NCBI RefSeq assembly: GCF_014647215.1
Contig: NZ_BMOT01000004.1
Coordinates: 186,001 to 250,000, forward strand
Direction of reading: 5' to 3'
DNA: 64,000 nt
DNA from: Shewanella aestuarii
GTDB taxonomy: Bacteria > Pseudomonadota > Gammaproteobacteria > Enterobacterales > Shewanellaceae
Shown here: in pieces, positions 54,969 to 64,000 of the stretch
Numbering within the stretch: position 1 is the stretch's first letter
How the letters are laid out: each line of letters opens with the position of its first letter
Notes under the pieces: model-generated
Database searches by the model: none
What the model was told of the DNA's origin: nothing
Seen by the model: only the letters and a program-made list of their open reading frames with translations
Position numbers and translations under genes: made by a program

Positions 54969-57900
54969 TTAGGCTTTATGGTTATTTTTATACTCAATCC
55001 AATACGATAAGGTGTCAAATAACTCATTTAACACGATCGGTTTAGTAATGTGCGCATTCATGCCCGCAGCCAAACTTTTTTCTCTGTCACCCGACATCGC
55101 GTGGGCTGTCATGGCAATAATCGGCATTTGCTCCGCACTGTAACGTTTACGCAATTCTTTCGATGCCGTTAATCCGTCCATAACAGGCATTTGTATATCC
55201 ATTAATACCGCGTCAAAGGATCGTGTATCAATCAAATCTAATGCGATTTGACCATTGTCGGCCATCACAACTTCATAACCCGCACTTTTTAATAACTCAG
55301 AGGCTACCTGTTGATTAATAAAGTTATCTTCTACCAATAACACTAAACCTGACTGCTGCTCTTGCACATCTTCTTTTGGCACCGACTGCACGTTCAATTT
55401 GGGTTCTTTAGCGAAAGCACTAATGATTTCATCAAACAAAGCCGAGGCTTTAAAAGGCTTTTGCAAAATAGCATGAATGTTTCTATCAGCGACATCGTCG
55501 GCCAAAGGTTCTGCACTGTATGCGGTCATCAGAATGATGATCGGTCGTTTAGCTAAACGACCATCGGCGACCATTTCATCCACTTGAGTTAGCACTTCTA
55601 AACCGCCCATTTCAGGCATCATCCAATCTAATAAAATTAAATCTACAGACTGTTTGGCAAGACAATCCAAAGCCTGTTGGCCACTGGCTGCGGTGCGCAC
55701 ACCAAAACTGAAGTCTTTCATCAAGGCTGAATATATCTGCAACGCACTTGGATTATCATCGACCACTAATGTGGTTAAATTATTTAACTGTTCTGGCACC
55801 ACTAAAGGTTCAACGATATTTTCTTCGGCAATTTCAAAGCTGATGGTAAAGCTAAAAGTGCTGCCCTGATTGACCTCAGACTCTACCTGCATGGTACCGC
55901 CCATCATGGATACCAGATGCTTACTGATTGATAAACCTAACCCTGTACCACCGTATTTTCGGGTTGTTGAACCGTCGGCCTGTGAAAACGCATCGAACAA
56001 TTTAGACTGTTGCTCTTTGCTAATACCAATGCCCGTGTCTCTGACCCAGAATTTCAAGGTGATACGATGATCACGTTCACCTACATCTTCACAACCCAGT
56101 TCAATTTCACCATTTTGCGTGAATTTAACCGCGTTTGATAATAAGTTGACTAACACTTGGCCAAGACGAAGCGGGTCACCATTTAAAATCAATCCCGCAG
56201 TAACAGGTGCGTAAAGTAATAATTCGACACCACGCTCTTGGGCTTTAATGGCATTCATATCTAACACATGATCGAGCACTTTATCTAACGGGAACGCGAC
56301 CCGTTCTAGCTCTAATTTACCCGCTTCAATTTTTGAGAAATCAAGAATGTCATTAATAATGCGCAGCAAAGACTGAGCAGAGAATCCCGCTTTACTCAGG
56401 TAATCTTCTTGCTGAGGGGTCAAACTGGTTCGCTGGGCCAATTGCAACATGCCAATAATGGCGTTCATAGGCGTACGAATTTCATGGCTCATATTAGCCA
56501 AAAACTCACTCTTATACATGTTAGCTAATTCAGCGTCTTGCTTTGCCTCAAGTAAGGCCACTTCGTTACTCTTTTGTCGAGTAATGTCTTTGTGTGTGCC
56601 TAGCATACGCTTAGTTTGGCCTGAGTCAGAAAACTCCACCGCACGTCCACGAGACAATAACCAATGATATTCACCCAGCTTGCCTTTCATTCTAAATTCA
56701 ATTTCATAGGCATCGGTAGGATCAAGCAAATATTGACTACGGTACTCTTGCACTCTGTCCCTATCATCTGGATGGGTTAAGCCATCAATAGAAGATAATA
56801 ATGCCGGGAACTCATTTGGCGTGTAGCCAAGCATTGAATAAAAAGCGGGGTTACAAATAATTTGTTCAGAATCTATGTACCAATCCCATAGACCATCTTC
56901 CACCGCATCCATCGCCATGTGATAACGCTCTTCTGACAAGCGTAATTGCTCTGCGGATTCATTCTCGCGAGTAATATCGCGCCAAATGGAAATCAGCCCG
57001 AGTAATTCATTGCGGCGGTTATAAAATGGCAATTTAAACGCATCTAGTAATACAGGTTTGCCGGCAATTTCAATACGCTCTTTGTATTGAATAGAGTTCT
57101 TCTCATCTAACACTTTCTTGTCTTCAGCAAGAATACGTTGACCTTGTTCAGGGCTGGTAAAATCAACTGTGGTTAAGCCAATAATATCGCTTTCATTCAC
57201 GCCTAACATCCGCTCGGCTGATTTGTTACACCCTAAATATTTGCCTTCTTTATCTTTAAATACAATCGCTTCTGGTAACGAGTCAATTAACGACCTTAAT
57301 AATGCAAATTCTCGTTCACGACGCTCTGTGGTGTCACGCAACCTTTGGGTACGGCTGGCCACCAAGTTATCAAGACGTTTATTTTGCTCAGCTAAATGAC
57401 GCGTATACTGTTGGTTTTCTTCAAAAATACGACTAACCAATAAAAACCAAGGTTCCCAACCCGGAGTCATTTTTTCTGGAGGGGGTAATGGTGACTGTGA
57501 ACACGCCTCTAAATGCGTTAACAGCCTAGACGCGGGGCTAACGAATGCGCGGCGAGTTTGCCAATGCACAATTGTCACCAGCACAGAAAGGGCTAAAACC
57601 ACCATAATGAAGGTTAGCTGTAATTTCTCCCAAGAGTCTTTAAATAATGCTCCCTCTTCCTGGATATACAGCAATCGCCACGGCGCATTATGTAATGCAA
57701 CAGAATGAATATAATGCCCATTACGTAAAATCCCCTCATGGGCGTCAAACAGTTCCGACTCGGATAATGAATGTAATTCTGCAGGAATACGTTGGCTTAT
57801 GTGATAAACTCGATTCATTTCATTAGAGTCAAAATCACTGTGGGATAAAATATTATTCTGTTGATCTAATAGGATCACTGTGCCCGGCATTTTGAAATAA

Positions 57901-58676
57901 GTACGAATTTGTTTCGCAAGTGACGCTAAGGTCATATCTAAGTTAATGGTGCCGATGAAGTCATCTTCAAGGTAAACCGGTAATCCTAAAGTGGTTAACA
58001 GCCCTTGCTCGCCACCATCCACATAGGCTGGACTCCAAAAAGCGTTACGTTGTGGATTAAGTTTGGGCGTAGCCAATTGAAACTGCTGTTTAGTGAGTTG
58101 TTCTTCCCTAAAGCGCTGTTCGCTATTATTCCATGGGAAGTAAGACATCATTTTACGCTTGGAGACATAATAAATTGAGGATGCCTTCGGCGCGGCTTCT
58201 TTTGCGACTGGAAATGACAGCGATAACTCAAAGAGCATTTCAAGTTCTTGGTAAAATTGCTCGCTGCGACCATCAAGAGAGCCAATACCGGTAATGCGTC
58301 CCATATTCGTAAAGGGTTCGCCACTTTTTACATAATTAGGTTCTAGACTAAAATATTGGCCGTCAGCATTGAATTTTTCATATTGAGGCAAGCGATCTTT
58401 ACGCACTTGCTCACCTAAACGCAGGTGATCAATTGCCACATCGCGCAAACTTTTCACCGCACGGATACTGGATTCTAGCAATAAGTCGATTTGTAATACG
58501 TGACGAGCAACCTGATCCTCGCGTTGCTCAATTTGCACTTCTTTCTGGCGTTCATAAAAAATGGCCGCAGAAATTAATGACATGACGATCACACCAATAT
58601 AGGTATAAAAAACTGCACGGTTATAGTTACGTTGAATCGGTGATTTTAGCTGTAAATCAGGCTCTGTTGGTTTCAT
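54969..58676 (-). CDS. Hybrid sensor histidine kinase with Cache, two PAS and two receiver domains
   Basis: 1235 residues. Membrane helix about 22-42, then a large periplasmic dCache-like sensor (about 45-340, with G-L-L-T-T-L-G-L-P-V-Y and T-V-I-L-L-D-Q-Q-N-N), and a second helix (about 350-370). Two PAS domains (about 465 and 590) are followed by HisKA with M-S-H-E-I-R-T-P-M-N-A-I (about 735) and an ATPase domain (G-T-G-L-G-L-S-I-S). Two receivers carry Asp in L-L-D-W-M-M-P-E and L-M-D-I-Q-M-P-V-M-D-G. There is no Hpt domain, so phosphotransfer to a separate Hpt protein is probable (inference). Ligand unknown. The metalloprotease gene follows 67 bp downstream on the same strand. Confidence 0.93.
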   Translation of the reverse strand: MKPTEPDLQLKSPIQRNYNRAVFYTYIGVIVMSLISAAIFYERQKEVQIEQREDQVARHVLQIDLLLESSIRAVKSLRDVAIDHLRLGEQVRKDRLPQYEKFNADGQYFSLEPNYVKSGEPFTNMGRITGIGSLDGRSEQFYQELEMLFELSLSFPVAKEAAPKASSIYYVSKRKMMSYFPWNNSEQRFREEQLTKQQFQLATPKLNPQRNAFWSPAYVDGGEQGLLTTLGLPVYLEDDFIGTINLDMTLASLAKQIRTYFKMPGTVILLDQQNNILSHSDFDSNEMNRVYHISQRIPAELHSLSESELFDAHEGILRNGHYIHSVALHNAPWRLLYIQEEGALFKDSWEKLQLTFIMVVLALSVLVTIVHWQTRRAFVSPASRLLTHLEACSQSPLPPPEKMTPGWEPWFLLVSRIFEENQQYTRHLAEQNKRLDNLVASRTQRLRDTTERREREFALLRSLIDSLPEAIVFKDKEGKYLGCNKSAERMLGVNESDIIGLTTVDFTSPEQGQRILAEDKKVLDEKNSIQYKERIEIAGKPVLLDAFKLPFYNRRNELLGLISIWRDITRENESAEQLRLSEERYHMAMDAVEDGLWDWYIDSEQIICNPAFYSMLGYTPNEFPALLSSIDGLTHPDDRDRVQEYRSQYLLDPTDAYEIEFRMKGKLGEYHWLLSRGRAVEFSDSGQTKRMLGTHKDITRQKSNEVALLEAKQDAELANMYKSEFLANMSHEIRTPMNAIIGMLQLAQRTSLTPQQEDYLSKAGFSAQSLLRIINDILDFSKIEAGKLELERVAFPLDKVLDHVLDMNAIKAQERGVELLLYAPVTAGLILNGDPLRLGQVLVNLLSNAVKFTQNGEIELGCEDVGERDHRITLKFWVRDTGIGISKEQQSKLFDAFSQADGSTTRKYGGTGLGLSISKHLVSMMGGTMQVESEVNQGSTFSFTISFEIAEENIVEPLVVPEQLNNLTTLVVDDNPSALQIYSALMKDFSFGVRTAASGQQALDCLAKQSVDLILLDWMMPEMGGLEVLTQVDEMVADGRLAKRPIIILMTAYSAEPLADDVADRNIHAILQKPFKASALFDEIISAFAKEPKLNVQSVPKEDVQEQQSGLVLLVEDNFINQQVASELLKSAGYEVVMADNGQIALDLIDTRSFDAVLMDIQMPVMDGLTASKELRKRYSAEQMPIIAMTAHAMSGDREKSLAAGMNAHITKPIVLNELFDTLSYWIEYKNNHKA

Positions 58677-59093
58677 TCCATACCCTTTGCGACAGCGCCT
58701 TTTTATTTAGGAGCAGGTGTCGGCGTAATATCAGAGTTGGCTATCACGCACGCAATAAATTAATACAAGGTTCATATTATCAGGAACATAGTCGCAATCA
58801 CACGCTTTAATCTAAATCTATTTCGATTAGATGCTGCTAGGTCAAGCATATTAGAGACGGTTGTTCTTTCGAAGTTAAAGTTTATTCAAACTAAGCTGTT
58901 TTGTTGTTGAACTTAGCCTGAAATGTAACGAGTTTTCTAGGTGAAAACCCTGTAAAAACGTCTAACAGTGCTTAAGCAATGATCACTAAACCTAACTGCA
59001 AACAACAAATTCATTGTTTAAACTAAGGCTACTAACATGATTGTAGCCTTAATTTCCGACTTTGGACTTTGTTCAGCCACAATAAAGGTTTGA
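58677..59093. other. Intergenic region of about 415 bp, hairpin at 59026-59052
   Basis: It separates phoH (minus, ends 59094) from the hybrid kinase (minus, starts 58676). An AAGGCTAC / GTAGCCTT hairpin with a 10-nt loop lies about 45 bp past the phoH stop and is the likely phoH terminator. The remaining part holds no ORF I can support; the kinase promoter should be here. Confidence 0.55.
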
Positions 59094-60488
59094 TTATAAA
59101 TGTTCTTCGGCAAATTCAGCTAAGCGTGATCGTACCACGCCATTTAAGTAAATATTTGCACTGCCCTCAAAATCCTTAAAACGCTCGACAATATAGGTCA
59201 AACCTGATGTTACCGCAGTTAAATACGTCGTATCAATTTGAGCCAAGTTGCCGCTGCAGATTAATTTTGTCCCCTCTCCCATACGCGTGATCATGGTTTT
59301 TATCTGCGATGCGGTGAGGTTTTGGCATTCATCCAAAATGACCACTGAATTTTGAATCGAGCGACCACGCATAAAATTAATCGATTTGAACTGAATATTG
59401 GCTTTTTCCATGATGTAATTCACGCTACCAGTTGGATTAACATCATTTTTATGAAGCACCTCTAAGGTATCTGTAATTGCCGCTAACCAAGGAGCCATTT
59501 TCTCCTCTTCTGTGCCGGGTAAAAATCCAATTGATTCGGCAATATCGGGGGTATTTCGAGTGACAATAATTTTGTCGTAGCGTTTTTTCTCTATGACCAA
59601 TTCCAGTGCCGAGGCCATCGCAAGTAGTGTTTTACCACACCCCGCGGGACCCGTTAAAATGATCAATTCTATATCTGGGTCTAACAAAGCATCTAACGCC
59701 ATACCCTGATAGATATTTTTTGGCTTAATTCCCCAAGCTTCATGGTGCATTAATCGCTCATAGCCACGGTCGATGATATCCAGCTGGGTATCACTTTTGG
59801 CCGCAACCCGACCACAAAAATCAGTTGATTCATCTATTAAATACTGGTTAATGTAAAACGGCTCTTTTCCTAAATGTTCTAGGGGCACTTGATGAACCGT
59901 GTGTCGACCCACTCTGTCTGTTGAGACTTTATCGACCTGACTCCAAAAATCACCTTCGAACTGATAAAAACCTTTAGCAAGAAAACGAATATCATCGATA
60001 AGTTGATCGGTACGGTAATCTTCAACCCGCTTAATACCCGCACCTTTGGCTTTGAGGCGCATGTTAATGTCTTTAGTCACTAACACGACTGTGCGGGGAT
60101 GGTGCTGCTTTTGAAGATAAAGTGCGGTATTGATAATACGGTTATCGTTATTGTCACCGGGCAGCGCGCCCATGGTGAAGTCAATTTGATGGTCGGGGAA
60201 GATGGATAAACTGCCTGATACGTCTAAATGGCCCTCTCTACTGGGTAAAGGTACGCCTTGAATAATTTGTTCAGGGGTGGTTGAACCGCCTAAAATATCC
60301 TCTAAGGCTCTAATCGCAACCCGTGCATCTCTGCTCACATCGCGCTTTCTATCTTTTATGCTGTCAAGCTCTTCTAATACGGTCATAGGGACGATTACGT
60401 CATGTTCCTTAAACGAATAAATCGCTAATGGTTCATGCAGTAACACGTTGGTATCCAATACAAACAACTTTCTGTCGTTTTGTTCCAT
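59094..60488 (-). CDS. PIN-PhoH ATPase/RNase-like protein (YlaK type)
   Basis: A 464-residue cytoplasmic protein joining an N-terminal PIN nuclease-fold domain (K-L-F-V-L-D-T-N-V-L-L-H, about 5-17, with acidic residues D-N-N-D-N-R and L-V-T-K-D-I-N further on) to a C-terminal PhoH ATPase. Its Walker A is T-G-P-A-G-C-G-K-T-L-L-A (about 243) and its Walker B V-V-I-L-D-E-C-Q-N (about 376). PhoH2-type proteins of this layout have been reported to be RNA-dependent helicase/nucleases. The start at 60488 is set by GGAGGCGCC directly before ATG; an open extension upstream lacks a site. It is divergent from rapA. Confidence 0.9.
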   Translation of the reverse strand: MEQNDRKLFVLDTNVLLHEPLAIYSFKEHDVIVPMTVLEELDSIKDRKRDVSRDARVAIRALEDILGGSTTPEQIIQGVPLPSREGHLDVSGSLSIFPDHQIDFTMGALPGDNNDNRIINTALYLQKQHHPRTVVLVTKDINMRLKAKGAGIKRVEDYRTDQLIDDIRFLAKGFYQFEGDFWSQVDKVSTDRVGRHTVHQVPLEHLGKEPFYINQYLIDESTDFCGRVAAKSDTQLDIIDRGYERLMHHEAWGIKPKNIYQGMALDALLDPDIELIILTGPAGCGKTLLAMASALELVIEKKRYDKIIVTRNTPDIAESIGFLPGTEEEKMAPWLAAITDTLEVLHKNDVNPTGSVNYIMEKANIQFKSINFMRGRSIQNSVVILDECQNLTASQIKTMITRMGEGTKLICSGNLAQIDTTYLTAVTSGLTYIVERFKDFEGSANIYLNGVVRSRLAEFAEEHL

Positions 60489-60790
60489 GGCGCCTCCGCT
60501 GTGCTGATTTATCAAATTCACCTGCTAATAATCGCCTTTTTCAAGGTGTTATATCTGGCTGAGCAGTTTGTAAACATCACCCTTTTAATATGGCAGTGGC
60601 TTAGCAAAAGCTCAACTATTTGTTTGCTGTGATATGACATTTATATTGAGACTTAATGACGTCCCGATGACACTTATGGCGATAATTTGAAAATATCCAC
60701 TTAATTAAGTGCTAAAATTTTAAATCTGGGTGGGTTTAAGATAATATACGCCCCCTTTTTGTTTCCCCGCTTCAAACATGAGAATTAAAA
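60489..60790. other. Divergent promoter region of phoH and rapA, no gene
   Basis: About 300 bp, AT-rich. No ORF, repeat or clear operator is seen; both promoters should lie here. Confidence 0.5.
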
Positions 60791-63694
60791 ATGCCGTTTG
60801 CTTTAGGTCAACGCTGGATCAGTGATACTGAGTCAGAACTTGGATTAGGTACTGTAGTGCAAGTTGAAGGCCGTATGGTCACATTATTATTTCCTGCAAC
60901 AGGCGAGAACCGCATGTTCTCCCGTACTGATGCACCACTGACTAGGGTGATATTTAATCCTGGGGATAACATCGAAAGTGGTGATGGATGGCAACTCACG
61001 GTTGAAGAAATTGAAGAAAAAAATCAAATTATCGTTTATCACGGGATCCACAGTGAAACCAAAGAAAAAGTGAGTTTGAGGGAAACATTATTAAGTCATA
61101 ATATTCGTTTTAATAAGCCACAAGATCGCCTGTTTGCGGGGAAAATCGATCGTTTGGAACGTTTTGGTGTCCGTTATCAGTGTCAATTACTTCGCCATAA
61201 ACTTGCCACTTCAGATTTACTGGGGTTACAAGGCCCACGTGTTGGCTTAATTGCTCATCAGCAATGGATTGCCCATGAAGTTGGCCGTCGTTATGCCCCA
61301 CGTGTATTACTGGCCGATGAAGTGGGGTTAGGTAAAACCATTGAAGCGGGATTGATTATCCACCAACAACTGCTAACTGGCCGAGCTGAACGTATACTCG
61401 TGATAATGCCTGATACCTTGCGGCATCAGTGGTTAGTTGAAATGCTGCGTCGCTTTAACTTACGTTTTTCTGTATTTGACGAAGACCGTTGTGTTGAAGC
61501 TTATGCTGATAACGACAACCCTTTTTACACCGAGCAACTCGTTATTTGCTCGCTTGAACTATTGCGTAAAAAGAAACGTCTTGATCAAGCCTTAGATGCC
61601 GATTGGGATTTATTGGTTGTTGATGAAGCCCATCATTTAGAGTGGTCTGAAGATGCGCCTAGCCGTGCTTATAAAATCGTCGAAGCACTCAGTGAAGTCG
61701 TGCCCGGTGTCCTGCTGTTAACCGCAACGCCCGATCAGTTAGGCCATCAAAGCCATTTTGCCCGTTTACGTTTACTTGATCCCGATCGCTTCTATGATTA
61801 CGACGCTTTCTTGAAAGAAGAGGATAGCTATAAAGATGTTGCCGATGCCGCCCACGCTTTAGCATCTCAAGGCAATTTAACTCAGGAAGCCATCAATAGC
61901 TTAACTGAGCTGCTATCAGAAAAAGATATCGAACCCAATATTCGTTTGATCCAAGCTAGCAATGTTGATGCCGCTCAACAACAAGAAGCCCGCGATGAAT
62001 TATTGCAAGAATTGTTAGACCGGCATGGTACTGGCCGAGTGCTTTATCGTAACAGTCGCGCGTCGGTAAAAGGCTTCCCGCAGCGTCATTTTAATGCTTA
62101 CCCACAAACAATGCCGGAGCAATATGTTACCGCTCAGCGCGTCAACGACATGATGGGCGGAGCAAAAACACCTGAAGCTAAAGCATTACAGGCGTTAAGC
62201 CCAGAAAAGCTCTATCAGGCTTTTGAGAATGACAGCTCATGGTGGAAGTTCGATCCACGCGTTGACTGGTTAATTGCTTTCCTTAAAAGTCACCGCAGTA
62301 AAAAAGTGCTGATCATCGCCAGCTTAGCAGAAACGGCATTGAGCCTTGAAGAAGCATTACGTACCCGTGAAGGTATTCAAGCCACAGTGTTCCACGAAGG
62401 TATGTCGATTATCGAACGTGATAAAGCAGGCGCTTACTTTGCCCAGGAAGAAGGCGGCGCACAGGCTCTTATATGTTCTGAAATTGGCTCAGAGGGTCGT
62501 AACTTCCAGTTTGCCAGCCACTTAGTGTTATTTGATTTACCACTCAATCCAGATTTACTTGAACAGCGTATTGGCCGTCTAGACCGTATTGGTCAAAAAA
62601 ATGATATACAAATTCATTTACCTTACTTAGCTGGCACAGCGCAAGAACGCTTAATGCGTTGGTATCATGATGGTTTGAACTCATTCGAACTCACCTGCCC
62701 TAGCGGGCACGTATTATTTAATCAATTTGCTGAAGAGCTGACGCAGGTTCTGGCTAGTGATGATGAAGATGCGTTGACTTTGCTACTGAATCATACCCAG
62801 CAACGTTATAAACAGCTTAAGCACGCGATGGAACAAGGTCGCGATAAGCTATTAGAAATCAATTCACATGGCGGCGAACGCGCCAATGCATTGATTAAAC
62901 GTCTGGCGGATAATGACAGCAGCACAGATTTAATCGGTAGCGTGATCCGTTTATGGGACATTATCGGGGTCGATCAAGAAGACAGTGGTGAAAACACCAT
63001 TGTATTACGTCCAAGTGAGCACATGCTTTACCCCACTTATCCTGGTCTGCCTGAAGATGGCGTAACCGTCACCTTTGATCGCGACACCGCATTATCGCGT
63101 GATGACATAGCATTTATCTCGCAAGAGCATCCTATTGTGCAAACGGGCCTAGATTTGATCACAGGTTCAGAAACTGGCACCACTAGTGTAGCAATATTGA
63201 AAAATAAAGCCTTACCAGCCGGTACGTTATTTTTAGAGCTCATCTATATGGCTGATGCTTCAGCGCCTAAATCAACTCAGCTTTACCGTTATATGCCGCC
63301 AACGCCTATTCGTATTTTGTTGGATAAAAGCGGCAATAACATGTCAGATAAAGTGGATTATCAAAGTTTTGATAAACAGCTTAGTGCCGTTAATCGCCAT
63401 ATTGCCAGTAAATTAGTGAATGCCTCTCAACCGATATTGCATCCGCTATTTGCCCATGGTGAAACCCACGCACAAACGGCGTTATCTGAATTAGTGGCTG
63501 CGGCAAAAGATAAAATGAGTCATCAATTAGGGGCAGAATTAAACCGCCTTGAAGCACTAAAAGCGGTTAACCCCAACATACGTGATGCCGAATTGGATTA
63601 TATTCGCAATCAAATCAATGAACTAAATGACTATATCGACGACAGTCAGCTACAACTTGATGCGATTCGTATGGTATTAGTGAGCCACGTATAA
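60791..63694 (+). CDS. rapA: RNA polymerase-associated ATPase RapA (HepA)
   Basis: 967-residue Swi2/Snf2-type ATPase that binds RNA polymerase and recycles it; E. coli RapA is 968. N-terminal Tudor-like domains ([20 protein letters not shown] at the start) are followed by helicase motif [15 protein letters not shown] (about 174), motif [12 protein letters not shown] (about 277), and the second RecA lobe with [11 protein letters not shown] and [10 protein letters not shown]. The C-terminal domains are complete. The ATG is preceded by GAGAATTAAAA. It is monocistronic, ending at a strong terminator. Confidence 0.97.
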   Translation: MPFALGQRWISDTESELGLGTVVQVEGRMVTLLFPATGENRMFSRTDAPLTRVIFNPGDNIESGDGWQLTVEEIEEKNQIIVYHGIHSETKEKVSLRETLLSHNIRFNKPQDRLFAGKIDRLERFGVRYQCQLLRHKLATSDLLGLQGPRVGLIAHQQWIAHEVGRRYAPRVLLADEVGLGKTIEAGLIIHQQLLTGRAERILVIMPDTLRHQWLVEMLRRFNLRFSVFDEDRCVEAYADNDNPFYTEQLVICSLELLRKKKRLDQALDADWDLLVVDEAHHLEWSEDAPSRAYKIVEALSEVVPGVLLLTATPDQLGHQSHFARLRLLDPDRFYDYDAFLKEEDSYKDVADAAHALASQGNLTQEAINSLTELLSEKDIEPNIRLIQASNVDAAQQQEARDELLQELLDRHGTGRVLYRNSRASVKGFPQRHFNAYPQTMPEQYVTAQRVNDMMGGAKTPEAKALQALSPEKLYQAFENDSSWWKFDPRVDWLIAFLKSHRSKKVLIIASLAETALSLEEALRTREGIQATVFHEGMSIIERDKAGAYFAQEEGGAQALICSEIGSEGRNFQFASHLVLFDLPLNPDLLEQRIGRLDRIGQKNDIQIHLPYLAGTAQERLMRWYHDGLNSFELTCPSGHVLFNQFAEELTQVLASDDEDALTLLLNHTQQRYKQLKHAMEQGRDKLLEINSHGGERANALIKRLADNDSSTDLIGSVIRLWDIIGVDQEDSGENTIVLRPSEHMLYPTYPGLPEDGVTVTFDRDTALSRDDIAFISQEHPIVQTGLDLITGSETGTTSVAILKNKALPAGTLFLELIYMADASAPKSTQLYRYMPPTPIRILLDKSGNNMSDKVDYQSFDKQLSAVNRHIASKLVNASQPILHPLFAHGETHAQTALSELVAAAKDKMSHQLGAELNRLEALKAVNPNIRDAELDYIRNQINELNDYIDDSQLQLDAIRMVLVSHV

Positions 63695-63722
63695 CACCTT
63701 CAAACTGAGGGCTGCTAATAAC

Positions 63723-63765
63723 AATAAGCACATGACCGATTAACAGGCATGTGCTTATTTTTTTA
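63723..63765 (+). terminator. rapA terminator
   Basis: AATAAGCACATG / CATGTGCTTATT hairpin with a 13-nt loop, running into a T-run. Confidence 0.88.
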
Positions 63766-63848
63766 TTAGATTAAGCTATGATTGATAGCACAAACAATTG
63801 ATAACCAAGATTATCAATGCCACAGCGATTGCCAATGACGAGGTCAGC

Positions 63849-64000
63849 TTGCGTCCATTACCTACTTTACAGCGTTTATTATTGAGTCTTTGGTTAATGC
63901 CAAGTTTAGTGTTGGCGCAAGTTGATTTCACCCCGATACCTGCCACTGAAATTCAAACTATCACCTTAGATGGCAAGCCCGCTGAGGTTTTGCTCAGATC
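63849..64000 (+). CDS. Exported protein, N-terminal part only (cut by window end)
   Basis: A frame with a TTG start behind GAGGT runs off the window after about 50 codons. It begins with a signal peptide (R-L-L-L-S-L-W-L-M-P-S-L-V-L-A, cleavage before Q-V-D-F) and goes on P-I-P-A-T-E-I-Q-T-I-T-L-D-G-K-P-A-E-V-L-L-R. It has its own region after the rapA terminator. Too little is visible to name it; a DUF3530-type exported hydrolase is a possibility that the sequence here cannot decide. Confidence 0.5.
   Translation, partial: MRPLPTLQRLLLSLWLMPSLVLAQVDFTPIPATEIQTITLDGKPAEVLLR

Noticed and set aside
1..64000. CRISPR arrays, rRNA operons or an intact prophage
   Set aside because: No regularly spaced direct repeats, rRNA sequence or run of phage structural genes was seen anywhere in the window.

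Overview
The window reads as ordinary chromosome of a marine, AT-rich Shewanella. This is an inference from gene content: a periplasmic tetraheme flavocytochrome c3 fumarate reductase (FccA), a large S8 protease ending in a GlyGly-CTERM tail, an S46 dipeptidyl-peptidase with a DPP11-type residue, a TIGR04219-type barrel protein, a CheX protein, a RapA of E. coli-like length and many chemotaxis/two-component genes. No rRNA, CRISPR array or intact prophage is seen. One tRNA, Leu(CAA), is present.

Layout. 1-6.6 kb: end of a DUF72 gene, then a minus-strand tripartite RND efflux operon (outer-membrane lipoprotein, fusion protein, pump). 6.6-8.1 kb: a decayed patch with an ORF remnant and a YjbR/MmcQ-family gene split by a 277-bp MITE-like element. 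8.2-14.5 kb: pyrC, a GSDH-type dehydrogenase, a minus-strand run of PCu(A)C copper chaperone, DUF2333 protein and barrel protein, an enoyl-CoA hydratase, and a compact three-gene cluster ending in a PspC-domain protein, including a 47-codon gene easily missed. 14.7-17.1 kb: dusA with the scar of a genomic island at its 5' end: frameshifted integrase remnant, paired GGGGAACC repeats, two small cargo genes and a displaced 19-codon dusA start. 17.3-24 kb: cheX, an outer-membrane protein, alr, dnaB and an S46 peptidase. 24-31.5 kb: chemoreceptor, diguanylate cyclase, ahpC-ahpF, a spermidine-synthase-like protein and a small MscS channel. 31.6-36.4 kb: dienelactone hydrolase, ldhA, fccA and two small membrane proteins of unknown function divergent from fccA. 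36.4-42 kb: a second copy of the MITE, rluA, asnC and the S8 protease. 42.3-50.5 kb: tRNA-Leu with a clear promoter, a DUF3149 micro-protein, a SieB-like protein, an orphan sensor kinase, tcdA, two tandem porins, tpm and a Cys-rich protein. 50.6-64 kb: a Ser/Thr kinase-like protein, a zinc metalloprotease, a large hybrid sensor kinase, a PIN-PhoH protein, rapA and the start of an exported protein.

How the genes fit together. Several genes serve envelope and redox life: efflux, copper handling, peroxide defence, anaerobic fumarate respiration, D-lactate fermentation, porins and secreted proteases. The clearest mobile DNA is the near-identical MITE pair and the dusA island remnant. I did not find a new multi-gene system that I could defend. 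The strongest leads are the dusA scar, the MITE-split gene, the small PspC cluster, the fccA-divergent membrane pair with its palindromic promoter region, and the kinase-like protein with an unassigned C-terminal half.
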